From: Streptomyces sp. AJS327
GTDB taxonomy: Bacteria > Actinomycetota > Actinomycetes > Streptomycetales > Streptomycetaceae
Assembly: GCF_013450295.1 (NCBI RefSeq)
Contig: NZ_SKBR01000001.1
Coordinates: 2,419,001-2,483,000 of the forward strand
Length of the DNA stretch: 64,000 nucleotides
Direction: 5' to 3'
Positions within the stretch are counted from its first letter, which is position 1. The number at the start of each line of letters is the position of its first letter. This document shows positions 8,864 to 17,684 of the stretch, piece after piece. The notes beneath the pieces are model-generated. The model did not search any database, was not told the origin of the DNA, and saw only the letters and a list, made by a program, of their open reading frames with translations. A program made the position numbers and the translations under genes.

Positions 8864-9694
8864 CTACGGGGTGTCCTCGCAGGCCAGCGGGGCCAGGTCG
8901 GGCCGCTTCGGGGACCGGCCGTCCCCCGAGGAGCGGCCGGTGAGCCGCCGGCCGACCCACGGGACGAGGTGCTGCCGCGCGAACCGCAGATCCGCGCGGC
9001 GCCGCCGCTGCCAGGGGAGCGGTTCGGCCGGGGGCAGCGTCGCCCGCCAGTCCGACTCCGGCGGCAGCCCCAGCCGCTGCCACACCGCCTCGGCCACCCT
9101 GCGGTGTCCCTCGGCCGTCAGGTGCAGCCGGTCGTCCGCCCACAGCCGCGGATCGCTCAGCACCTCGGCGCCGAACAGGTCGACGACGAGCGCCCCGTGC
9201 CGCGCGGCCAGTTCGTCGATGAACGCGAACAGCTGCTCCATCCGGCCGCGGTAGCGCTCCAGCACCGGGCCCCGGCGGCCCGGGCTGCGCATCAGCACCA
9301 GCTGGGAACCGCCGGAGGCCAGCTTCGCGGCGGACTCCTCCAGCAGCGCGCACACCCGCGCGACGTCACACGAGGGCCGCAGGACGTCGTTGAGCCCGCC
9401 GACGAGGGTCACCAGGTCGGCGCCCATCCCGGCCGCGCGCCCCACCTGCTCGTCCGCGATCTGCCCGATCAGCTTGCCGCGCACCGCGAGGTTGGCGTAC
9501 CGGAAGTCCGGGTGCCGGGCGGCCAGCCGAACCGCGAGGAGATCCGCCCAGCCCCGGTAGCCGCCGCCGGGCAGGGCGTCGGACATGCCCTCGGTGAAGG
9601 AGTCCCCCACGGCGACGAAGCTGCAGATCGCGCCGGGGGAGCCGGGCCCGCCCGGGGCGGGAGGGGGAGCGGGAGGAGGTGTTTCGCTGTCCAC
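8864..9694 (-). CDS. SGNH/GDSL hydrolase (paralogue of the one at 34583)
   Basis: A 276-residue SGNH-fold esterase/lipase-like protein without a signal peptide. Block I is VAVGDSFTEGMSD (nucleophile Ser), block II has the Gly of NLAVRGK, block III is LVGGLND and block V is DDRLHLTAEGHR with catalytic Asp and His. The C-terminus carries a basic tail, VGRRLTGRSSGDGRSPKRP, which recurs nearly unchanged in the second SGNH protein of this window. GTG 9694 is chosen as the first start after a Pro-rich leader. It lies 11 bases upstream of purB start territory on the same strand, so purB may share its transcript. Substrate not deducible. Confidence 0.9.
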   Translation of the reverse strand: MDSETPPPAPPPAPGGPGSPGAICSFVAVGDSFTEGMSDALPGGGYRGWADLLAVRLAARHPDFRYANLAVRGKLIGQIADEQVGRAAGMGADLVTLVGGLNDVLRPSCDVARVCALLEESAAKLASGGSQLVLMRSPGRRGPVLERYRGRMEQLFAFIDELAARHGALVVDLFGAEVLSDPRLWADDRLHLTAEGHRRVAEAVWQRLGLPPESDWRATLPPAEPLPWQRRRRADLRFARQHLVPWVGRRLTGRSSGDGRSPKRPDLAPLACEDTP

Positions 9695-9729
9695 GGTGGG
9701 CCATCGTATCGGCCTCCCGCCCCCTCTGG

Positions 9730-10755
9730 CTAAGCGGTCGCTTGGCCGCCGACCAGCTCCCGCAGCACGTCCTCCATGGTGACGACCCCGGCCGCGCGCC
9801 CGTCCTCGGCCAGCACGGCGGCGAGGTGGGTGCCGCTGGAGCGCATCGCGCCGAGCACGTCGTCCAGCGGCATCGCCGCCTTCACCAGCGCGATCGGCCG
9901 CAGCGTCGTGACCGGGAACGGCTCCTCGCGGGGCGAGGCGTCCAGCGCGTCCTTGACGTGCAGATAACCCAGGGCCCTGCCCTGGCCGTCCACCACCGGG
10001 AAGCGGGAGAAGCCGGAGCGCGCGGACAGCGCCTCCAGCCCCTCCGGGGTGATCCCCAGCTGCGCCGAGACGATGCGGTCCGACGGCCGCGCCACCCCGC
10101 TGACGGGGCGGCTGCCCAGCTCCAGGGCGTCCCGCAGCCGCTCGGTCGACCGGTCGTCCAGCAGCCCGGCCTCGCTGGAGTCCGCGACCATCTGGGCCAG
10201 CTCGTCGTCCGAGAACGCCGACTCGACCTCGTTCTTCGGCTCCACCCGGATCAGCTTCAGCAGCCCGTTGGCGAAGGCGTTGATCGTGAAGATCACCGGC
10301 CGCAGCGCCCGGGAGAGCGTCACCAGCGGCGGGCCCAGCCAGAGCGCGGCCCGCTCCGGTTCGGCCAGCGCGATGTTCTTCGGCACCATCTCGCCCAGCA
10401 GCATGTGCAGATAGGTGGCCACCGCCAGCGCGATCACGAAGGAGACCGGGTGGATGGCGCCCTCCGGCACGCCCACCGCGTGGAACACCGGCTCCAGCAG
10501 GTGCGCTATCGCCGGCTCGGCGACCACGCCGAGCACCAGGGTGCACAGCGTGATGCCCAGCTGCGCGGCGGCCAGCAGCTGGGAGACGTGCTCCAGCCCC
10601 CACAGGACGCTACGCGCCCGCCGGTCACCCTGCTCGGCGCGTGGCTCGATCTGGCTGCGCCGTACCGAGATCAGCGCGAACTCGGCGCCGACGAAGAAGG
10701 CGTTGACGACGAGCGTCAGCAGCCCGATGACGATCTGCGCCGCGGTCACTGCCAC
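9730..10755 (-). CDS. CNNM/CorC-family membrane protein (DUF21 + CBS pair)
   Basis: A 341-residue integral membrane protein often labelled hemolysin-like. The N-terminal DUF21 part (about residues 1-180) has hydrophobic helices, e.g. IVIGLLTLVVNAFFVGAEFA, and the conserved GEMVPKN loop. CBS domains follow (FSRFPVVDGQGRALGYLHVKDAL and THLAAVLAEDGRAAGVVTMEDVLREL). The family includes Mg2+/Co2+ transport or efflux proteins. The C-terminal CorC_HlyC domain of the neighbour is missing here. GTG 10755 overlaps the last ten bases of the upstream gene, implying translational coupling; the two proteins may act as a heteromer. Confidence 0.92.
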   Translation of the reverse strand: MAVTAAQIVIGLLTLVVNAFFVGAEFALISVRRSQIEPRAEQGDRRARSVLWGLEHVSQLLAAAQLGITLCTLVLGVVAEPAIAHLLEPVFHAVGVPEGAIHPVSFVIALAVATYLHMLLGEMVPKNIALAEPERAALWLGPPLVTLSRALRPVIFTINAFANGLLKLIRVEPKNEVESAFSDDELAQMVADSSEAGLLDDRSTERLRDALELGSRPVSGVARPSDRIVSAQLGITPEGLEALSARSGFSRFPVVDGQGRALGYLHVKDALDASPREEPFPVTTLRPIALVKAAMPLDDVLGAMRSSGTHLAAVLAEDGRAAGVVTMEDVLRELVGGQATA

Positions 10756-12092
10756 GCCTCCTCACCGGAGGCGCCCGCCTCCGAGTCCAGCGGGGCGGTC
10801 AGGCGCATCTGCGCCGCCCGCCGGCCGCTCGCGTCCACCACGTCCAGCCGCCAGCCCGCGACGGTGAGGGCGTCACCGGCGACCGGGATCCGGCCCAGCT
10901 CGGTGGCGATCAGCCCGGCCAGCGTCTCGTACGGCCCCTCCGGCACCCGCAGGCCGATCAGCTCCAGCTGGTCGGTGCGCGCGGCGCCGTCGGCGTCGTA
11001 GATCCGCCGTCCCTCCGGGTCCTCGCCCGCCGGGGCCAGGTCCGGGGTCTCCTGCGGGTCGTGCTCGTCCCGGACCTCGCCGACGACCTCCTCGATGATG
11101 TCCTCCAGGGTGACGACCCCGGCGGTGCCGCCGTACTCGTCGACGACCACGGCGATGCTGCGGTCCCCGCCGGGTAGCTGGTCGAGCAGCCGGTCGACGG
11201 TCAGCGACTCCGGCACCAGCAGGGGCTCCCGCATCAGCTTGGTCACCGGGCGGCGGGACCGCTGGTCGGCCGGGACCGCCAGCACGTCCTTGATCCGCAC
11301 GATGCCGATGACGGTGTCCAGGCTGCCCCGGTGGACGGGGAAGCGGGACAGGCCGGTCTCCCGCGTCGCGTCCGCCACGTCCTCGGCGGTGGCGTGCGCG
11401 TCGAGCGAGGTGACCTGGACGCGGGGCGTCATCACGTTCTGCGCGGTCAGCTCCGCGAGGTGCAGGGTCCGCACGAACAGCTCGGCCGTGTCCTCCTCCA
11501 GGGAACCCTCCTTCGCGGAGTGCCGGGCGAGCGCCACCAGCTCCTGCGGGGAGCGGGCCGAGGCCAGCTCCTCGGTCGGCTGGAGCCCCATCCGGCGCAG
11601 CATCCGGTTGGCGGTGTTGTTGAGGTGCTTGATCAGGGGGCTGAACGCCGCGGTGAACATCCGCTGCGGGGTCGCGATGCTCTTCGCGACCGGCAGCGGC
11701 TGGGAGATCGCCCAGTTCTTCGGCACCAGCTCGCCGATGACCATCAGGACGACGGTGGACAGCGCGGTGCCGATCACCAGCGCCGAGGTCGAGACGGCGG
11801 ACTCCGGAACCCCGAGCGCGCGGAGCGGGCCCGCGATGAGGCGGGCGATCGAGGGCTCCGCCAGCATGCCCACCACCAGGTTGGTGACGGTGATGCCGAG
11901 CTGGGCGCCGGAGAGCTGGAAGGTCAGGGAACGCACGGCCTGGTGGGCGCTGCGCGCGCCCCGCTCGCCGTTCTTGACGGCGAGTTCGAGGTCACTGCGC
12001 TCGACAGTCGTCAGGGAGAACTCGGCCGCGACGAAGGCGCCGCACGCGACGGCCAGCAGCAGCGCGACCAGGAGGAGCAGGATCTCCGTCAC
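10746..12092 (-). CDS. CNNM/CorC-family membrane protein (DUF21 + CBS + CorC_HlyC)
   Basis: The 448-residue full-length partner of the gene at 9730. DUF21 membrane domain (MTEILLLLVALLLAVACGAF onward, with GELVPKN), two CBS repeats (FPVHRGSLDTVIGIVRIKDVL and IAVVVDEYGGTAGVVTLEDIIEEVVGE), and a C-terminal FAD-like CorC_HlyC domain around residues 365-435. Family members are linked to magnesium homeostasis; direction of transport is not decided by sequence. GTG 12092 has GGAGGG eight bases upstream. It is first in the pair and its stop lies inside the start of the second gene. Confidence 0.93.
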   Translation of the reverse strand: MTEILLLLVALLLAVACGAFVAAEFSLTTVERSDLELAVKNGERGARSAHQAVRSLTFQLSGAQLGITVTNLVVGMLAEPSIARLIAGPLRALGVPESAVSTSALVIGTALSTVVLMVIGELVPKNWAISQPLPVAKSIATPQRMFTAAFSPLIKHLNNTANRMLRRMGLQPTEELASARSPQELVALARHSAKEGSLEEDTAELFVRTLHLAELTAQNVMTPRVQVTSLDAHATAEDVADATRETGLSRFPVHRGSLDTVIGIVRIKDVLAVPADQRSRRPVTKLMREPLLVPESLTVDRLLDQLPGGDRSIAVVVDEYGGTAGVVTLEDIIEEVVGEVRDEHDPQETPDLAPAGEDPEGRRIYDADGAARTDQLELIGLRVPEGPYETLAGLIATELGRIPVAGDALTVAGWRLDVVDASGRRAAQMRLTAPLDSEAGASGEEAWQ

Positions 12093-12533
12093 CGGGCCAC
12101 CCTCCGGTGGGCGGGGGGCGCGGGATCGTGGGGCCGGGGGGACCGGCGGGGCCCGGAGCCCGGGGAGACCTGGTGGTCTCCAGGGGGGCGGGGCGGGATT
12201 CCGGGCCGGAGAGCGGTGCTCCGGCCCGACATACTGGAGCGACGAGAGCGACTAGGGGGCTCGCCCATGGGCGGACGCTCACTCCTTTCAGCCGGCCGCG
12301 CCGCCGGGGATACGGCTGTCACGCGGTGTGGGACGGGAACTGGTTTCATCGTAAACGCAGGCCAGCGAGGGCAGGTTCCTGACGACGGCGGATCCGTTCC
12401 GGGACCGGGTGCCGTATGCGGTCCAACCGCCTGTTTCGGGCGCCCCCGCGCCCTCGCCGGGGCGCCGTCCCGCCGCCAGGGGCCCGCGATGGCGCTTCGC
12501 GGGGCCGGGGTCGAGGGGCGCACCCCTGGCCGA
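12093..12533. other. Intergenic, no gene recognised
   Basis: About 440 bases between the CNNM-type gene and the toxin-antitoxin operator. Open frames here have the composition of non-coding high-GC DNA and no convincing ribosome sites. The stretch around 12343-12360 (tggtttcatcgtaaacg) is the only AT-richer part and could hold a promoter, but I see no confident hexamer pair. Confidence 0.5.
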
Positions 12534-12556
12534 TGCTAGCGTTTGAGTGCTAGCGT
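12534..12556 (+). promoter_or_regulatory. Direct-repeat operator of the RHH/Doc-like pair
   Basis: TGCTAGCGT occurs twice, at 12534-12542 and 12548-12556, 14 bases apart start to start and ending six bases before the GTG start. Each copy contains the palindrome GCTAGC. Ribbon-helix-helix antitoxins usually autoregulate through short repeated sites of this kind, so this is the probable operator. Confidence 0.65.
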
Positions 12557-12562
12557 AGGAAT

Positions 12563-12796
12563 GTGGCGAAGACTCAGATGAACGTCCGGGTGGATGAGGC
12601 GACAGCCCAGGCCGCCCGGGAGCGCGCACTCCAGCGCGGAGTGAGCGTGAACCGCTATATCGAGGAGCTGGTCCAGCGAGACGCGGGCGAAGTGGGACAC
12701 ACCTTCGTCGATGCCGCGGCCGACTTCATGAAGAGCTACGCGTCGCTCTTCGAGGAGGAGTTCGGCAAGGAGAGCGAGGGCCGGCCGAGGACGTGA
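12563..12796 (+). CDS. Ribbon-helix-helix antitoxin-like DNA-binding protein
   Basis: A 77-residue protein. The beginning KTQMNVRVDEATAQAARERALQRGVSVNRYIEELV is a ribbon-helix-helix fold: one beta strand (MNVRV), helix A, then helix B starting at SVNRYI. The acidic C-terminal part (DAAADFMKSYASLFEEEF) would wrap the toxin. It overlaps the next gene by four bases and is preceded by a direct-repeat operator, the standard type II toxin-antitoxin layout. GTG 12563 sits in AGGAAT-GTG with a weak ribosome site, so a leaderless or nearly leaderless message is possible. Confidence 0.85.
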   Translation: MAKTQMNVRVDEATAQAARERALQRGVSVNRYIEELVQRDAGEVGHTFVDAAADFMKSYASLFEEEFGKESEGRPRT

Positions 12797-13164
12797 CGCT
12801 CCGTATCGACCTCGCCTGGCTCCTCATCGTCGCGGAGGAGAAGACCCCCCGGGACCCCCGGGTCACCGACTACGGCGCGCTGATCGCCGCCGTCAGCCGG
12901 CACGAGGCGGCCCTCTTCGACCGCCCCGTCTACGCCGACCCGCACGACCGGGCGGCGGCGCTGCTCCAGCTGCTGCTGCACGTCCACGCGCTGGAGCACT
13001 CCAACGCGCTGTTCGCCTCCGCTGTCGCCTACGCCTACCTGGTCGCCAGCGGGCAGAAGGTGACCACCTCGCCCGAGCAGATCCGCGACCTGGCCCGGCT
13101 CGTCAAGGACGGGGGCGTGACCGTCCGGCGGATAGCGGACGAGCTGCGCACCTGGACCCTCTGA
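12793..13164 (+). CDS. Doc/Fic-like toxin component with degenerate Fic motif
   Basis: A 123-residue protein of the Fic/Doc fold as paired with RHH antitoxins in streptomycetes. Doc kinases carry H-x-F-x-D-A-N-K-R-T, where His, Asp, Asn, Lys and Arg shape catalysis. Here the same position reads H65-A-L-E-H69-S-N71-A72-L73-F74: His and Asn stay, but the acidic residue is His and the Lys-Arg phosphate-binding pair is Ala-Leu. The downstream helix AVAYAYLVASG matches Doc. It is therefore either inactive or works differently. The overlap with the antitoxin gene indicates coupled translation. Family assignment is by architecture and motif position, not by a search. Confidence 0.72.
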   Translation: MTLRIDLAWLLIVAEEKTPRDPRVTDYGALIAAVSRHEAALFDRPVYADPHDRAAALLQLLLHVHALEHSNALFASAVAYAYLVASGQKVTTSPEQIRDLARLVKDGGVTVRRIADELRTWTL

Positions 13165-13195
13165 GACCCCGGGCGGCGCCCGGGCCCGGTCTCAG
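13161..13195. terminator. Bidirectional terminator hairpin shared by convergent genes
   Basis: Outer stem CTGAGACC (13161-13168) pairs with GGTCTCAG (13188-13195) and an inner stem CCGGGCG/CGCCCGG sits inside. Both stop codons, TGA of the Doc-like gene and the complement of the methyltransferase stop, lie in the outer stem. No U tract, as is usual for streptomycete terminators. Confidence 0.75.
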
Positions 13196-13860
13196 GGGCG
13201 CCGGGCGCTGCCCAGGTAGTGGAAGGAGCTGGGCAGCGCCGGTCCGCCGCCGGTCACCAGCGTCCGGCGGAAGCTGAGGTCGGTGAACCCGGCGGACCGG
13301 ACCAGACCCACCGGGTCACGCCCCGTGTGGCAGCCGCCGAACAGCGCGGGCCACAGGCCGCGGTCCAGCGCCCGCTGGGTCCGCAGCATGCCCGGGCGCC
13401 CCTCGGCCCGCCCGTGCTCGTAGAACCGCAGCTCGCCCTCGGGGCGCAGCGCCCGGCGCAGCTCCCGCAGGGCGCCCCGGCCGTCCGGGATCGTGCAGAG
13501 CACCAGGCAGACGACGGCCGCGTCGACCGAGGAGTCCGCCAGCGGCAGCGCGTCGGCGGTGCCCGGCACCACCTCGACCGGCACCGGCGCGTTCCGGGCC
13601 GCCTCGCGGGCCAACGCCCGCATATGGGGCTCGGGTTCGACCGCGATCACCCGGGTGACCGTCTCCGGGTACCGGGCGAAGTTCCGCCCGTTGCCCGCGC
13701 CGATCTCCACCACCTGGCCGGACAGGCCGGCGAGCAGCTCCTCGCGGTGCTCCGCGACCCCGGCCCGAAGGTCGCTGAACCGGCTGATCCGGGCGTAGAA
13801 CCAGGCGAACCAGGGGTGGTGCACCCCGTCCCGCGCCGGTCGGCCCTGTGGTTTCGCCAT
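13192..13860 (-). CDS. Class I SAM-dependent methyltransferase
   Basis: A 222-residue small-molecule methyltransferase of the UbiE/MenG-like class. Motif I is VVEIGAGNGRNF, motif II region reads VIAVEPEPHM, and motif post II is ADALPLADSSVDAAVVCLVLCTIPD followed by ALRELRRALRPEGELRFYEHGRA. The N-terminal HPWFAWFYARISRF is typical of phospholipid/quinone-type family members. ATG 13860 is preceded by GGGAGGGAG; in-frame upstream starts would add a low-complexity leader made from short CTCCCTGGT repeats. Substrate unknown. Confidence 0.88.
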   Translation of the reverse strand: MAKPQGRPARDGVHHPWFAWFYARISRFSDLRAGVAEHREELLAGLSGQVVEIGAGNGRNFARYPETVTRVIAVEPEPHMRALAREAARNAPVPVEVVPGTADALPLADSSVDAAVVCLVLCTIPDGRGALRELRRALRPEGELRFYEHGRAEGRPGMLRTQRALDRGLWPALFGGCHTGRDPVGLVRSAGFTDLSFRRTLVTGGGPALPSSFHYLGSARRP

Positions 13861-14187
13861 CGACGGCTCCCTCCCTGGTACTCCCTGGTGCGCCTTGGTA
13901 CTCCCTGGTGACGGAGTCACCGCGGCTCCCCCTGGCCCGTGGTGACGGTACGTCCCCCGAGGCGCGCGGGGTGGCGGCCACCGCATATTGGCATATGTCA
14001 TCGATCCCTGGGATAAACGGATTTAACCTCGCCAACGGACCCTGGTGAGCGGGGTGTTGGGAGAGCGGCCCGCGGGCCGGGGGACCGCGACGGCGGATGG
14101 GCCCCCCGCTCCCGCCCCCTTCTCCCGGCGGGCGCCGGGAGCGCGCGGGCGCCGGAGGCGCCAGGGCGCCGCACCCGGAGTGTGGCG
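13861..14187. other. Intergenic with short repeats and an AT-rich patch
   Basis: CTCCCTGGT is repeated three to four times between about 13866 and 13911. An AT-rich patch at 13983-14030 (catattggcatatgtcatcg and following) stands out in this GC-rich DNA and is the probable promoter area of the methyltransferase gene. No gene recognised. Confidence 0.5.
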
Positions 14188-14934
14188 CTACCCGGCCCGG
14201 GACGCCTCCCGGCCGGAGGCGAACTCCCGGGGCGTGGCCGGGATCCGCCAGGATCCGCCGAGGGCGGGCGCCAGCCAGGACCCCGCCGACGCGCGGAACC
14301 GCGCGGGCGGCAGCTCCGCGGCGCCCGCGGGCAGCGCGCCCCGCAACGGCGCCCCCGTCACCCGTGGCAGGTCCCGCAGGTTGCACCACTCCGCCAGTCC
14401 GGCGGTGGCGGGCCAACTGCCCACCACCGTCCCGAGGTTGGCCAGGGACCGGGCCCGCAGCGCCTCCGCCGTCAGGGCCACCGCGTTCAGTGTGCCGAGC
14501 CCGGCGGCCGCCACCACCAGGACCGGGGCGTCCAGCAGCCGCGCGGTGTCTGCGAGCGTTCCGCCCACCTCGTCACAGCGCACCAGCAGCCCGCCCGCCC
14601 CCTCCACGAGCACCAGGTCGTGGCGGGCGGCGAGCTCCCGCGCCGCCGCCGCGGCCCGCCGCGGCGCGACCCCGGGCAGCCCGGCCCGCCGCGCCGCCGT
14701 GTCCGGGGCCAACGGGTCCGGATAGCGGGCGAGTTCCACCCCCGCGACCTCCGCGCCCGCGAGCCGCCGCACCTCGGCCACGTCGCCCGGCTCCCCGGCC
14801 GCCACCCCGGTCTGCGCGGGCTTGAGCACGGCGGCCGAGCGCCCGGCGCGGCCCGCGGCGGCGGCGAGCGCCGCGGTGACCACGGTCTTCCCGACGCCGG
14901 TGCCGGTGCCCGTCACCACCACGATCCCGCGCAC
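14188..14934 (-). CDS. bioD: Dethiobiotin synthetase
   Basis: ATP-dependent carboxylase that closes the ureido ring of dethiobiotin from 7,8-diaminononanoate and CO2. The 248-residue protein begins with the P-loop [20 protein letters not shown], has KPAQTG at the substrate loop and [12 protein letters not shown] for Mg/ATP. A C-terminal tail of about 20 residues (rich in Arg/Ala/Ser) is longer than in compact BioD proteins. GTG 14934 starts three bases after the bioA stop, so it is the last gene of bioB-bioA-bioD. Confidence 0.95.
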   Translation of the reverse strand: MRGIVVVTGTGTGVGKTVVTAALAAAAGRAGRSAAVLKPAQTGVAAGEPGDVAEVRRLAGAEVAGVELARYPDPLAPDTAARRAGLPGVAPRRAAAAARELAARHDLVLVEGAGGLLVRCDEVGGTLADTARLLDAPVLVVAAAGLGTLNAVALTAEALRARSLANLGTVVGSWPATAGLAEWCNLRDLPRVTGAPLRGALPAGAAELPPARFRASAGSWLAPALGGSWRIPATPREFASGREASRAG

Positions 14935-14937
14935 CGC

Positions 14938-16320
14938 TCAGCCCTCCCGCGCGGCGGCGCACACCGCCGCGCAGATCCGCGCCACGTCGGCGTCCCCGGT
15001 GACGTACGGCGGCATCGTGTACACCGCGTCCCGGAACGGCCGCAGCCAGACGCCCTCGCGCACGGCCGCACGGGTCGCGGCGGCCAGATCGACGTCGTGG
15101 TCCAGGCGCACCACGCCGATCGCGCCGAGCACCCGCACCTCCCGCACCCCCGGCAGCGCGGCGGCCGGGGCGAGCCCGGAGCGCAGGCCCGCCTCGATCC
15201 GCCGCACCCCGGCCGCCCAGTCCCGGGAGAGCAGCAGGTCGAGGGAGGCGTTCGCGAGGGCGGCGGCCAGCGGGTTCCCCATGAACGTCGGACCGTGCGC
15301 CAGCACCGGCACCGAGCCGCGCGCGATCCCCTCCGCCACGCGCGGGGAGCACAGCGTCGCCGCCATGCTCAGGTAGCCGCCCGTCAGCGCCTTGCCCAGG
15401 CAGAGCACGTCGGGGACGACCCCGGCGTGCTCGGCGGCGAACAGCGTCCCCGTGCGGCCGAAGCCGGTGGCGATCTCGTCCAGGATCAGCAACACCCCGT
15501 ACTCGTCGCACAGTTCACGCAGCGCCCGGACGTACGCGGGGGAGTGGAAGCGCATCCCGCCCGCCCCCTGGACCACCGGTTCGACGATGACGGCGGCGAG
15601 TTCGTCCGCGTGCCGCGCCACCGTCTCCCGCAGCCCGCGCAGGTAGGCGGCGTCCGGCGGCGCGTCGAAGCCCTCCGGCGGCGCGTCCGCGAACACCTGC
15701 CGGGGCAGTGTGCCCGACCACAGGTGGTGCATCCCGCCCTCCGGATCGCACACCGACATCGGGTGCCAGGTGTCGCCGTGGTAGCCGCCCCGCCAGGTCA
15801 GCAGCCGCCGCTTGGCGGGCCGCCCGGTGGAACGCCAGTACTGGAGGCACATCTTGACGGCCACCTCCACCGCCACCGAACCGGAGTCGCTGAGGAAGAC
15901 GTGCTCCAGGTCGCCCGGCGCGATCCCGGCCAGCCTCCGCGCCAGCCGCACGGCGGGCTCGTGGGTCAGGCCGCCGAACATCACGTGACTCATCCGCCCG
16001 AGCTGGTCCCGGGCCGCCTCGTCCAGCGCCGGGTGGCGGTAGCCGTGGATCGCCGACCACCAGGACGACATCCCGTCCACCACCTCCCGCTGGCCGTACG
16101 TCTCCTCCGCCAGCCGCAAACGCACCCCGGACGCCGACTCGACGACCAGCGGGTCCGCCGTGCCCGGCATCGGGCCGTAGGGGTGCCAGACGTGCCGCCG
16201 GTCCAGCTCCCGCAGTTCGGCCACGGTCAACGGCGGGTCCGGAGCCGGGGCACCGGCCACGGGGTCCGGCCCGGGCCGGGCGGACGGGGACGCCGGAGCG
16301 GCAGCGGTCGGCTCAGGCAT
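14938..16320 (-). CDS. bioA: Adenosylmethionine-8-amino-7-oxononanoate aminotransferase
   Basis: PLP enzyme of 460 residues converting KAPA to DAPA with SAM as amino donor. After a Pro/Ala N-terminal tail of about 30 residues comes the hallmark [11 protein letters not shown] and [13 protein letters not shown]. The class III signature [14 protein letters not shown] and the PLP Lys ([10 protein letters not shown]310) are intact, and [11 protein letters not shown] matches the substrate-binding loop. ATG 16320 overlaps the bioB stop by eight bases, indicating translational coupling. Confidence 0.97.
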   Translation of the reverse strand: MPEPTAAAPASPSARPGPDPVAGAPAPDPPLTVAELRELDRRHVWHPYGPMPGTADPLVVESASGVRLRLAEETYGQREVVDGMSSWWSAIHGYRHPALDEAARDQLGRMSHVMFGGLTHEPAVRLARRLAGIAPGDLEHVFLSDSGSVAVEVAVKMCLQYWRSTGRPAKRRLLTWRGGYHGDTWHPMSVCDPEGGMHHLWSGTLPRQVFADAPPEGFDAPPDAAYLRGLRETVARHADELAAVIVEPVVQGAGGMRFHSPAYVRALRELCDEYGVLLILDEIATGFGRTGTLFAAEHAGVVPDVLCLGKALTGGYLSMAATLCSPRVAEGIARGSVPVLAHGPTFMGNPLAAALANASLDLLLSRDWAAGVRRIEAGLRSGLAPAAALPGVREVRVLGAIGVVRLDHDVDLAAATRAAVREGVWLRPFRDAVYTMPPYVTGDADVARICAAVCAAAREG

Positions 16321-17476
16321 TGGGCGGCAACTCCGTGCCCGCGCCCCGGCGCCGCACCCGCACCAGGTCCTCGCGGTGCGCGCCGGGCGCCGCACCCGAC
16401 TCGGGCGCCGCGACGGACGTGGTCGGCGCGGGCGCCGTGGTCGCGGTGGCGTGCCCGGGGGCCGCGCCCTCGGCACGGTGCGGGGGGAGCGTGGCGGTTC
16501 CGGCGTCCTCCACCTCGAAGCCCGCGTCCCGGATCATGTCCAGGTCCTCCTGCCCGGCCTGTCCCTCGCTGGTCAGGTAGTCGCCCAGGAAGACCGAGTT
16601 GGCGAGGTGCAGCGCCAGCGGCTGGAGGGACCGCAGCTGGACCTCCCGGCCGCCCGCCAGCCGCACCTCCACGTCCGGGCAGACGAACCGGACCATCGCC
16701 AGGATCCGCAGCGCCTGCCGCGGCGTCAGGTTCCACTGACCCTCCAGCGGCGTCCCGTCGAACGGGATCAGGAAGTTCACCGGGACCGAGTCCGGGTCCA
16801 GCGCGCGCAGCGCGAACACCACGTCCACCAGGTCCCCGGGCGACTCGCCCATCCCCGCGATCAGCCCGGAGCAGGCCGAGAGCCCCGCGCCCCGCGCCTC
16901 CCGCACCGTGTCCACCCGGTCCTGGAAGCCGTGCGTGGTGCAGATGTCCTGGTAGGTCGCCTCCGAGGCGTTCAGGTTGTGGTTGTACGCGTCGGCCCCG
17001 GCCTCCCGCAGCCGGGCCGCCTGCCCGTCGCCGAGGAAGCCCAGACAGGCGCACACCTCGACCCCCGGGTTCCGCTCGCGGACGGCGGCGATCGTCTCCG
17101 ACACCCGGGTCACGTCCCGGTCGGTGGGACCGCGCCCGCTGGCCACCAGGCACACCCGCTTGGCGCCGCCCCGTACCCCGGCCTCCGCCGCGTCCGCGGC
17201 CTCGTCGGGCTTCAGCCAGGTGTAGGAGAGCACCCCGGCCTCCGAGCCCAGCCGCTGGGAGCAGTACGAGCAGTCCTCAGGGCACCGGCCCGACTTGAGG
17301 TTGACGAGGTAGTTGAGCTTGACCCGGCGGCCGAACCACCGGCGGCGCACCTTCCCGGCCGCCGCCACCACATCGAGCAGTTCCTCGTCGGAGGTCTCCA
17401 ATACGGCCAGCGCCTCCGCGCGCGTCGGCGGCTCGGCCCGAAGCCCCTTCTCCACCAGCGTCGTCAACAGATCCAT
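16313..17476 (-). CDS. bioB: Biotin synthase (radical SAM)
   Basis: Inserts sulfur into dethiobiotin. The radical-SAM cluster motif C65-x3-C69-x2-C72 ([12 protein letters not shown]) is complete, with YNHNLNAS, the [2Fe-2S] Cys positions (e.g. [14 protein letters not shown]) and [12 protein letters not shown] as expected. The body ends near residue 325; the last 60 residues ([20 protein letters not shown] and on) are a low-complexity Pro/Ala/Thr tail. ATG 17476 lacks a clear ribosome site, but AATATT lies six bases upstream, which would suit a leaderless start. First gene of the minus-strand bio operon, divergent from bioF. Confidence 0.97.
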   Translation of the reverse strand: MDLLTTLVEKGLRAEPPTRAEALAVLETSDEELLDVVAAAGKVRRRWFGRRVKLNYLVNLKSGRCPEDCSYCSQRLGSEAGVLSYTWLKPDEAADAAEAGVRGGAKRVCLVASGRGPTDRDVTRVSETIAAVRERNPGVEVCACLGFLGDGQAARLREAGADAYNHNLNASEATYQDICTTHGFQDRVDTVREARGAGLSACSGLIAGMGESPGDLVDVVFALRALDPDSVPVNFLIPFDGTPLEGQWNLTPRQALRILAMVRFVCPDVEVRLAGGREVQLRSLQPLALHLANSVFLGDYLTSEGQAGQEDLDMIRDAGFEVEDAGTATLPPHRAEGAAPGHATATTAPAPTTSVAAPESGAAPGAHREDLVRVRRRGAGTELPPNA

Positions 17477-17684
17477 GGCCGGAATATTGCTTCACAACTG
17501 GGGTTTTCGAAAGGCCGCACCGAACAACGAGAGCTGGGAAAGGTGTGTGGATCACCACATTCCGTGGCCCTGCCACGGAGGTTACTTTCTATTCACTGCA
17601 TACAAACCGCGGCAACCGTCGCCGTGCCCGCGCACCGCGCGCGGACGCACCGGACGGGCGGCGGACCGAGCGCGGGAGACCCGG
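17477..17684. promoter_or_regulatory. Divergent bioB/bioF control region with inverted repeats
   Basis: Two inverted repeats stand out: TCCGTGG-N5-CCACGGA (17561-17579, perfect 7-bp arms) and TGTGG-N4-CCACA (about 17545-17558). Either could be the operator of a biotin-responsive repressor (a BioQ/BirA-type role), or the first could be a leader hairpin of bioF. No match to the classical BirA box was seen. The region is AT-richer than its surroundings, as expected of a promoter. Confidence 0.5.

Noticed and set aside
13866..13911. CTCCCTGGT repeats upstream of the methyltransferase gene
   Set aside because: Short and imperfect; likely slippage. Reading through them as an N-terminal extension gives no recognisable protein.
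14938..16320. bioA as a cluster aminotransferase like that at 42400
   Set aside because: Motifs [11 protein letters not shown] and [13 protein letters not shown] and the operon with bioB and bioD identify it as the biotin enzyme.
14182..17298. A 1038-codon plus-strand frame over the biotin operon
   Set aside because: Antisense shadow of bioD-bioA-bioB caused by GC bias; composition is not protein-like.
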